From assembly GCA_948567375.1 (NCBI GenBank), contig OX419760.1:58478657-58542656 (forward strand): a stretch of 64,000 bases of DNA. The letters run 5' to 3'. This DNA comes from Lunularia cruciata. Lineage: Eukaryota; Streptophyta; Marchantiopsida; Lunulariales; Lunulariaceae. The position numbers and the translations under genes are program-made. Numbering within the stretch: position 1 is the stretch's first letter; the number at the start of each line of letters is the position of its first letter. The notes under the pieces are model-generated. The model was not told where the DNA came from and did no database searches. It saw nothing but the letters and a program-made list of their open reading frames with translations. This document shows, piece after piece, positions 55,961-64,000 of the stretch.

Positions 55961-58900
55961 CTTCTCCATAATAGTGCTATAGACCAGAATGTCATTAATA
56001 TAACACTAAGCAAAATCCAATCTTACTAGGATCCTATCTAGGACCCTTTGGAACTTGGTAGGAGCATTCTTTAACCCAGATAGTAAAAAATTCCATTGAT
56101 ACAATACATCCTTACCGTGAGGATAAATAGCCAAAAATCCTATCTTGGACTTATCTTCCTTGATTGGCAACTGATGATGTCCTACTAAAAGATCCAAAGT
56201 ATTGAAGACCTTTGCATGCCCAATCTCAACAAAGATCTTATCCAATGTAGGCATGGCATACTGATCAGCCCTAGTCTATCAATTGATAGGATAGTAAGCT
56301 ACACACAATTGCTTATCTATGTAGTTTCAATGCATATCCTTCTTGACGTGCATCACAGTAGTTGAACATACTCTCCATGTGGAATCTCCACCAAACCAGC
56401 CTCAAAAAGATCATTACTCCAAATCTAAATCAATGCTCTATCCATGTCACTATATATATAGGATATCAACAAACTAGTGTATCACTTGTAAGCTCAATTT
56501 GAATGCCAAGTCCTTTCAAAACACCCAAATCCTTCATACTAAAGGTAAAAAAACTCATGTAGTTCCTCAAGAACCTCCAAACCTTCCATCTTTCCCTTCT
56601 TGTAAGCTTGGGTCCAAGATCTAGCTCCCAATTATCTTCTATAACTCATGTAAGAGTGGAAGATTGGTTGTGATTGGGCCCTTGGGAACAATAACGTCAT
56701 GCCCCCAACCACTAAGGTTCCTAATCTCAATGTGGAAAACCCTCTTTGCTCTGGCTATAAGCTCCATACGTCCTCTAGTTGCATCCCAAGTAGACCAAGT
56801 GTGTAACCCAAGTAGACTATGCTCACTTGAATGGATCCCAAGTAGACCACCCTCACTAATAGCCATTAGATGTGTTCCAAGAAAACACTACCTACTCGGT
56901 CCGTCACTCCCAATATATGCTTGAATCATCTCAATAGGCATATAGCTCACAAGTGTATGAGTGGTGATGCATATCAAGCACATCCTACACTACTTTCCCA
57001 AGCCAAAGCTCACAATCTAGGTCAAATATTTTAGGTCTATAGCCTGAACTAACATTTGATGCTTGAATGCCTTTGAGATTAATGAAACAATTATTAATGT
57101 TGGTATGGAAACCCATCACCCGCTCCCTCTCATTGATGTTGGGCTCCACAAACTACAGTAACTATGAGTCCCAAACAAATCCAAGACCTCCCTCTCAAAA
57201 AGCATGGGAGCTTAGGAAATTCATAAGTGTGGATAAAGTAACTCTAGGCTGGCAAACAAGGTTCACCACTACCATAAGTGACCTATCATCCGCTGCTGTC
57301 ACCTAAGACTAGCGCCCAAAATCCAAAATATCATCAACAAAAAGGTGGTCTAGTCATTGAATCCCATCATAAGCACACTATAGAACCTCCTTGGATAAGA
57401 GGTTTGTCCACCAAAGACAAAGATGATGAGCTCATGATCTCACTTTGGCTACATCTAACAACATGGCAAGTCCCATTCAAGAATGGACCTAATGTGTACT
57501 TGCCATCACTTAGGTACAAGAATCACCCATCAAAGGGATGTTCTCCAAAGTAGACTAGAGAAATGGATTGATGAACATGGGGATGTTGTAATATATGTAA
57601 CGTCTCCTAAAACACACCAGATCAAGGATCTTGGAGACCCTTATCTCTACCAACATGGGTATGTCCCTAACATGGCCATCTAGAGATCACCAAATGAATG
57701 GAACCATGTCTCTCCAAATCTTACACCCCCAACAAGGAAATGCCTACAAGTAGGGTCTTTTGGTAACCCTTGATTGCTGACAACGGTAATAACTCAAGAT
57801 ACCAATAGGCCAAGTGTACCACATGATGTAAAGAGACTCCCCTACCAATCTCATCTCTCTCATCATACAAGTACCTTTGTACTTGTATACATGCCTATAA
57901 TATCATAGCTAGTATAGTGCTAATCCTTCCAAGAAGCTCCAATATACATACTCCCTCTACTCAATATTGCCAAGCAATGAGTGTAGTATCCAAAGGTGAC
58001 AAGGTAATCAACTTCAGATGCTCATCCTCACATTGATCTCTTGGTGGTACAAAGGCTCCACCCACTCCAAGCTTGTTGCACCAACTAATCTACATGTTGC
58101 TACAATACCTCCATAGAACTCCACAACGTAACATCTAAGGTAGATGGAATGAACCCACTCATACTCCACACCCAAGTGATCTCCTCTAGTATTGGAGTAT
58201 CTTTTGCATGGGTGCTTTCTTCCAATAAGTCACCAGGCCAAGTAATGGAACCATTGAAAGTTAAAATTGATGCTATGGTCCTTGACTATAGTGAGCAACA
58301 ATTACCACTACTAAAACATATTAATAGGTGACATACATATCCCTCACTTGACTACCAACCTGGTCTATAAGAGGTTGTTTCTTTCCAATAGTCAATACTG
58401 AAACCCATGGAGTATAGAATTGCTCTACCAACTAGCATATCATATGACTCCGCTACTGTTGCAATAACTTGAGCTCTCACCACAAAGCTATTAGTTGGAT
58501 GACTAGGCTGAATCTTGACAATGAGCTATCCACATGTGATGTATTATGTGGAACCACCCCTAGCAATATTTGGATCCAATAAACATCTCTCCACATTGGT
58601 CTTCCAAAACTATAAATTGACAACTACAACCTTCCCCAACATAAGGAGTTGCGTACCAAAGTCTAATAAGACACTCTATGGTGCATAGACCTTCCCACCA
58701 AATGGAAAATCCCCCTCTTGTTATCCAATATGACAACTCCAAGTGTGAACTATGAGCCGGTCTGTCTCTCACTCAGGATGAACCTCTGATGACTATTATA
58801 GTAGTGCACCATGGACTAAGAGGTAAGGAACCCCAACTCCACCATACTCCTCCAAGGCTTACACTCCAAGAGTCAAGAAATTACTCACTAGAGAACTCAA

Positions 58901-60480
58901 TGAGAGAGAGATAGTTGCAAATGAAAAGATGATGAATACCTCCTCACTCCTTGTTTATATACTTGTGGAATAGTTACGCACCAAAGTTACAAATTATTGG
59001 AGTACTCAACTAGGCTAAAAGTCAAGTAAAGTCAAAAAGTATAAAGGAATATCCATCCACATGGGCATATTCCACTAAACATGTGATCTTATCTTGACCC
59101 AATCACTAAGTCAAGGATTCCTTCCTTGGATTATAAAGAATCTGAAACAAAAAGGCTTGTGGATCCAAGAGTTCTCAACTCTTTCATCAAAGCCAAACAC
59201 CTAGGAATAATAGGAAGTCAACACACTAGAATCCAAAATAATGGTGCTTATCTTTTCCACTTCCTCTAAAGTAAGGTTCCCTCTATCTTAGCTATGACTA
59301 CCTTTAGCTAATCATGACTAGTGTAGAACCGTCATTTATCTTTATATAAATAATATCTCTCTAAGTACTTGTAATACCAAGCTAAATATTACAATACCAC
59401 ACACATGTACAAATGAGTGTTACAGAACCACACTCACTCAAAGATAGGTTTGGTTGGTAACTCTTCTAGTCTAGTTGCTATTGTTTGCCATAAACCATTG
59501 GTTACTAAGCAGATCTTATGCTCCTCAACCAAGTCAGCTCCACTATCAACCACCTCTACTCCAGAAGTAGGAACCATATCATCCCTACTCTCACAAATTA
59601 TGGTAGCTAACAAGAACATTAAAGTTGGGTCAACTCCCAATGTAAACATGTCATTAGTTGAGAACAAAAGAAAGAAGATAATCAATTGAGTAGCCTCCAA
59701 CATAGGGCTAGACTCAATTTTTGTATTAGTAGGTGGTTGAATAGCAAGTAGTCTATCATGCACTCCCATCACCACCTACCACACCTACACTAGGACATCT
59801 AGGAACCATGAATGTGGTTTGTAGTACCTCAGAGAGTGTAGAAGACTAGGGAAGTTTGACCTTTATACTAGCCTCTCCTCTTTAAGGGTGTATCTCCATT
59901 GATGCTCCTCTAGGTTCTGGAGAATGTATTGCACTCCTAGTTACCACAACATACATATCTACTTGTGCTACTCCACACATGAAGTCCAAGAAGTCTCTAT
60001 CACTAACATAAGAGGTGGAAATCTCTAACACCGAAATTTGATCTCCTCTAAGCTATGAACATGTTAGCCAATCTATGTTCTAATTGCTCAATCTAAGTAG
60101 CATGGCTATATTCAAAGTAAGGTAGGTATTGCACCTCTACCAGGTGTGGATCCTCTAGCACCACCTTTACCACCTACCATAGCAGCCCTACCACTCCATA
60201 ACTCCAAGTGAAGGTTAAAGCATCAGTCACTAATGTGACCAAATCTATAGCAATGGTCATATTTTCTCTATGTTGGCCCTGATGTACCAAAAGTATCATG
60301 TCCGTTACTTTGAGTGCACTCTCTCTTGTGGTGAGGTCCATGAAAAGTCCAACAAGTAACACCACCACTCATTGGCTTCTACTACCCTAAAAATGAAGGT
60401 AAGGGACTAGCTACACTAGGTCCTCCACTCACTTTATGGGATCTAGGTTTTCCACTCTATCCTCAAAAGCCAACATGGTG
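55961..60480 (-). pseudogene. Decayed gypsy element, gag to RT part (host of the nested insertion)
   Basis: Minus strand. 56,254-55,961 encodes RT palm blocks (MPTLDKIFVEIGHAKVFNTL, GLKNAPTKFQRVLDRI, then YINDILVYS just before the insertion site). Upstream (56,440-56,260) VMHVKKDM and a degenerate CIDYRALN-type block can be seen. 60,370-60,180 has gag-like zinc-knuckle pieces (CWTFHGPHHKREC; YDHCYRFGHISD). 56,700-60,100 otherwise holds broken ORFs (57,067-57,683 +; 58,772-58,560 -; 59,775-59,434 -) that cannot be assigned. The 5' LTR was not identified. Confidence 0.55.
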
Positions 60481-60522
60481 TGGTGCACTCTATTGCACTC
60501 TAGAAGAAGTAACAACTATTGG

Positions 60523-61267
60523 TGTAATACCAAGAGCTAGCCATATGATCTAGATCTGAAATTTGGTTTAGTAACATCTAGAATGATATTATACATGATG
60601 GTAAAAATAGATAAGATAGAAATATCACCAAAAGAGTACTTCTACTAATATGGTAGAACCCAAAATAGACTTGAGAACCTTAGAACCAATAGTTAGACAT
60701 ATGATTTAAAGGTGAGAATTGGTTTGGTAACATCTGGAAGGATGTTACACATGATAGACTAAACAGATCAGAAGGAGATATCACCAAAAGAGGACTTCTA
60801 CTAATAGAATAGGAACCAAAATATGCTTGAAATCTTTGAAGGCAATTTTGGAGGTCTAAACGGATGAATTAGGCCTCAAAATTGTGTGAGTCCACCCCCC
60901 AATAGATGAAAGGCTGGCCTTCCCTCCCCCCTGCTTTGTCTCATCAAGAGCTTTCCAACGGTACCTTATTCACATGATTCTGAGATTCCTATAAGAAATT
61001 CCTTGAAAGATTCCCTCCGGTCAAAGCTTGTTTGACCAACCAGATAGGACCTAGACCAGACATGTCACCCATCCAAGTAAGTAATCCAAGGGTGGAGCTT
61101 GCTGAAATGTCACCTATCTGTGTCTCTAATCCTATGGTGGAGCTTCCTTGGAGGAGATCTTCTTTGTCTATATAATAAAGAGAAGGTGCTCCTTTGGGGC
61201 ATCAAATGTTTGAGTGTGCAATTTGTGTTTTCTCTCTTCTCTTGTCCTCGGAATATTATTGGTGACA
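60523..61267 (+). repeat. LTR of family L, plus orientation
   Basis: Starts TGTAATACCAAGAGCTAG, has a TATA box (CTATATAATAAAG, about 61,168) and ends GGTGACA. It matches 63,619-63,047 in reverse orientation over its whole length. An inner segment of about 152 bp (from about 60,540) is duplicated in tandem here and not in the other copy, which explains the 745 versus 573 bp lengths. No attached internal region recognised; probably a solo LTR. Confidence 0.75.
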
Positions 61268-62038
61268 AATCCATCATTATTTTTTGGTAAGACAGATGAT
61301 ACAATTGGACTGATGTAGTCTTGGCAACCATTTTGATCAATAGTAAGTCTGACTCCCATGGGAACTTCATGAAGCAGATCAATATTAGAGAGACCTTGGA
61401 GAGGCAAAAGTGATGGTAATCCTTCTATTGTGCACTCTGAATGGCACTCTTATAGGAGGTACTCTGAATACCATCATTCTATTTGCCACCAAATGGCACG
61501 CTATGTGGCCCATGAGCAGACACCCTCATTGGTGTCCTATAGAAGAACAGACAAGTGCACTCCTCTATAAGCTTGAGGATAATCGCATTGGTGAGAAAGG
61601 GTTCACTTTCCTACAAGTTCAGCACTCATATTGGTAACTCATCCTCCAAAACTGTTTTTCTCTAAAGGGAATGGAATTCTTCTTGAGCTTTTCTCTCACT
61701 GATCAGATGTCTCTTGGTAGCATGTCTCTGATTTCTCTTTAATGCTCTCAACTGAGAAGGTGTGTTATCCAGGCAAAGTAGGCTACAAGCAAATTGGTGC
61801 TACATGATATGGAGTGCAAGGCATCTGATATGGGTAATGTGCTACATAAGACAAATAGGAGAATGTGCAAGAATGCTACAAGTATGTATTATAGTAAGAC
61901 AAGATTATGTAGACCATAAGTGCAAAGGTGCTATGCTGTTGTAGTTAGGTAGGCTAGTCTAGATTGAAATCAAGGATTAGGAGCCAATTGGCATTGATGG
62001 GGGTGGCATTGAAAAGGATATGGCCGCCACAAAGGATT

Positions 62039-62070
62039 TTCCTCATTCTCAATCCTTTGAGAATGAGGAA
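62039..62070. repeat. Hairpin, 13-bp perfect arms
   Basis: TTCCTCATTCTCA (62,039-62,051) pairs with its reverse complement at 62,058-62,070, loop of six. Followed by T-rich sequence (ATTTTGTTCTTTTT), so it resembles a terminator in shape, though that has no known meaning in plant nuclear DNA. Confidence 0.8.
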
Positions 62071-63004
62071 ATTTTGTTCTTTTTAGGGCTTGACCCCAAG
62101 TATAAAAGGGAGCTTAGTCCATTATAGAGTGTTGGTTGATTGATGGATGAAGGTTGGCATTAGTAAAAGGAGTCTTGAAACAATCATGACCACTTAGTAG
62201 AGGATAAGGAGCAAGACTTGGATAAGGAGAGGAGGAACTGATAATAAGGCAATAAGGCATGGCTTGCAAGGCAAGGCCATGAATGGTCATCCACTGTAAA
62301 GACAGCATGCACCCAAGGGTTACAAAGTTTGAAAACCGTATCTAATGCGGCTCTTGTCTTCCCACATGGATGACTACTAAACTCAATGGATGAATGTAAA
62401 CTTGTATGACTTGATGGTCCAATTGATCCTCACTAACCTATAATACCACTATGGGATGTCTTGTAGTCTTCCTATAAGTGTGAGGATTGATGAGTAGAGA
62501 GTGGCAACCAAGGAGGTCTACAGGCTCTCAAGAGTGATAGAGTTATGAGCCATCTCCAAGGTGAAGTGTCCTACAAAAGACTTGGTCCCACAATATAGCT
62601 ACATGAACTATAAAGCCTACTTGCAGTTCCTTCCCAAGCCCAAATAAGGGCCACCTGCATAAGGGCTGTCTTGGTATTCCCTTGTCTTGTAGTGCCCTAT
62701 AGACAAACTACATGTTAGGTCATGCACTTTAACAAGGTGCCTGAATGGCTCCCATGACCCTTGACAACATTCATTGCCCCACACAACTTCACTCTTGAGC
62801 ACTCTGAGGAGTGTATCCCCAACAGCGATGCCAAAGAGCATGTGATAGGTAATTGTAGATGTACATATAGTATAATCAATAAGAATAATTTGTTCCCATG
62901 AGGATACTATTCATAAATGCCTATGAATGAAGCAAAAATCACACTTGTCACCAAATCTTAATTCATTTGTTATTTCTTGTTTAACTTTTAGGTGGAAACC
63001 TTTT

Positions 63005-63039
63005 ACATGACACTATCCTCTTTGAGGATAGTGTCATGT
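63005..63039. repeat. Hairpin, 16-bp perfect arms, 3-base loop
   Basis: ACATGACACTATCCTC (63,005-63,020) and its reverse complement (63,024-63,039), loop TTT. It lies eight bases from the end of the LTR at 63,047. Confidence 0.85.
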
Positions 63040-63046
63040 TATGTTT

Positions 63047-63619
63047 TGAGGCAATGAGAACTCCCAAGGGAAAACCCAAAAGAAGAAACACAAAGTTTCA
63101 CACTAAAAACTCTAATATCCCAAAGGAGCAACTTGTCTTTATTATATAACGAAGAGGATTCATTCAAAGGAAACTCCATCCTTGGAGCAGAAATATGGAT
63201 TGTTGACATGTCAACAAGCTTTTCCTTTAGATTAGTTGCATGCATGGGTGACATGTCAATTCTGGCGCTATCTAGTTGATTAAACAAGCTTTGTCTAGAG
63301 AGAATCTTCTTGTAAGAATCTCATAATCACATGGGTAAGGTATTGTTGAAAATCTCTTGATGAGATAAATAAGGGGGAGGGATAGCCAGCCTCTATTACC
63401 TTTGGGAAAGATTTTGCAGATTTTTGAGGCCTAATTCATTTGTTTAAGTCTCCAAAATTGGCTCCAAAGTTTTTAGGCTATTTTTGGCTTCTACCATATT
63501 AGTGGAAGTACTCTTTTGGTGATATCACTTTATGATCTACTTAGTCCATCATATATAACATCTTTCCAGATATTACCAAGCCACTTTCTACCTTAATATG
63601 TCTAGCCATTGGTATTACA
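63047..63619 (-). repeat. 3' LTR of a second chromovirus (family L), minus orientation
   Basis: On the minus strand starts TGTAATACCAATGGCTAG at 63,619, with a TATA box (TTATATAATAAAG) near 63,137, and ends ...GCCTCA at 63,047. It is directly preceded by a purine-rich tract (AAAAAGGAGAGG) that fits a polypurine tract, so this is the 3' LTR of the element whose chromodomain lies just to the right. Confidence 0.75.
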
Positions 63620-64000
63620 AACCTCTCCTTTTTAAGATACAACATCCCCATTGCAAAGTTGTTGCTCAAAAGATTTCACTAACACTGGTGCATGGGTCAA
63701 GTTGACTGTTGGCTCCCATGTTGCCTCATATAGTGGGTACCCTTTCTATTTTACAAGATATTCCACATGCAAATGGTGAGTACCATCGGTGCATTTTGTG
63801 AGAATATATTTGATTTCATATTCCTCCGTGCCATTAATGAGTGTTGGACAAGGTCAAATATCTTGGATGGAAGGAAAGTGAGGTGGTCAAGGGGCATATT
63901 TGTATAGTAAAGAAATATGGAATACTAGATGGATCTTCATATGTGGTGGTAGCTCAAGGTGATAGGCCACTATGCCAATTTGAACAAAGAATGTGAAAAG
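63620..64000 (-). pseudogene. Chromovirus integrase C-terminus and chromodomain, running off the window
   Basis: The minus strand reads IVAYHLELPPHMKIHLVFHI (the region after the integrase core, as in Y-R-L-x-L-P...V-F-H-V-S-x-L). Then EEYEIKYILTKC, HVEYLVK, a stop replacing the usual Trp, KGYPLYEATWEP and a Val/Leu-rich end: a chromodomain. The stop codons mean this copy is defective. The rest of the element is right of the window. Confidence 0.8.

Larger units (their letters stand above)
61268..63046. other. Spacer between opposed LTRs, two hairpins
   Basis: Short ORFs (61,410-61,637 +; 62,841-62,617 -) have no recognised domain. A perfect hairpin at 62,039-62,070 (13-bp arms, 6-base loop) and one at 63,005-63,039 (16-bp arms, 3-base loop) lie in this stretch, the latter next to the end of the right LTR. 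Confidence 0.5.

Noticed and set aside
62039..62090. Rho-independent terminator
   Set aside because: The hairpin plus T-rich tail fits in shape, but the genome is eukaryotic and no gene ends there.

Overview
This is plant nuclear DNA, gene-poor and full of old transposable elements. Genes have canonical GT-AG introns. The retroelements are plant types: Ty1/copia, chromodomain-bearing Ty3/gypsy, and a non-LTR type with a restriction-like endonuclease end. A predicted secreted cyanovirin-N homology (CVNH) protein, a domain reported from seedless plants such as the fern Ceratopteris, suggests a fern, lycophyte or bryophyte rather than a flowering plant. The species cannot be fixed from the sequence alone.

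Layout. 1-0.5 kb: 3' end of a cytochrome P450. 2.3-4.4 kb: decayed non-LTR retrotransposon (minus strand). 5.1-5.8 kb: LTR-like repeat. 7.6-9.1 kb: intact single-exon DUF2921-like multi-membrane protein gene. 11.5-22.3 kb: three loci of a small gene family on the minus strand. Members share exon 1 (about 50 codons, ending in phase 1 in a recurring F-x(2)-[FY]-I motif) and a helical exon 2; two loci also have a Tyr/Pro/His-rich tail exon. The fourth and best member lies at 43.3-44.7 kb. 14.6-20.3 kb is one contiguous copy of a segmental duplication; its second copy is split between 25.1-26.06 kb and 41.8-45.8 kb. 23.3-24.9 kb: a PIF1-like helicase scrap and coiled-coil exons. 26.06-28.86 kb: a large fold-back repeat with non-LTR retrotransposon sequence inserted in one arm. 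31.3-32.3 kb: the CVNH gene. 33.7-39.1 kb: degenerate copia element (minus). 39.96-40.69 kb: 259-bp tandem repeats.

46.8-60.5 kb is mostly a decayed minus-strand gypsy element. A younger chromovirus with matching 412-bp LTRs (50,357-55,960) has inserted into its reverse transcriptase. 60.5-61.3 and 63.05-63.62 kb are two LTRs of one family in opposite orientation. The second is the 3' LTR of another minus-strand chromovirus that runs off the right edge.

Intact host genes: the DUF2921-like gene, the CVNH gene, and the three-exon helical/tail gene at 43.3-44.7 kb, with its divergent paralog at 11.8-14.1 kb. The least familiar item is the helical-bundle/tail family. Its N-terminal part looks like the small helical bundles of plant cell-death and immune proteins (MLKL-NTD/RPW8-like), but that assignment is by eye and tentative.
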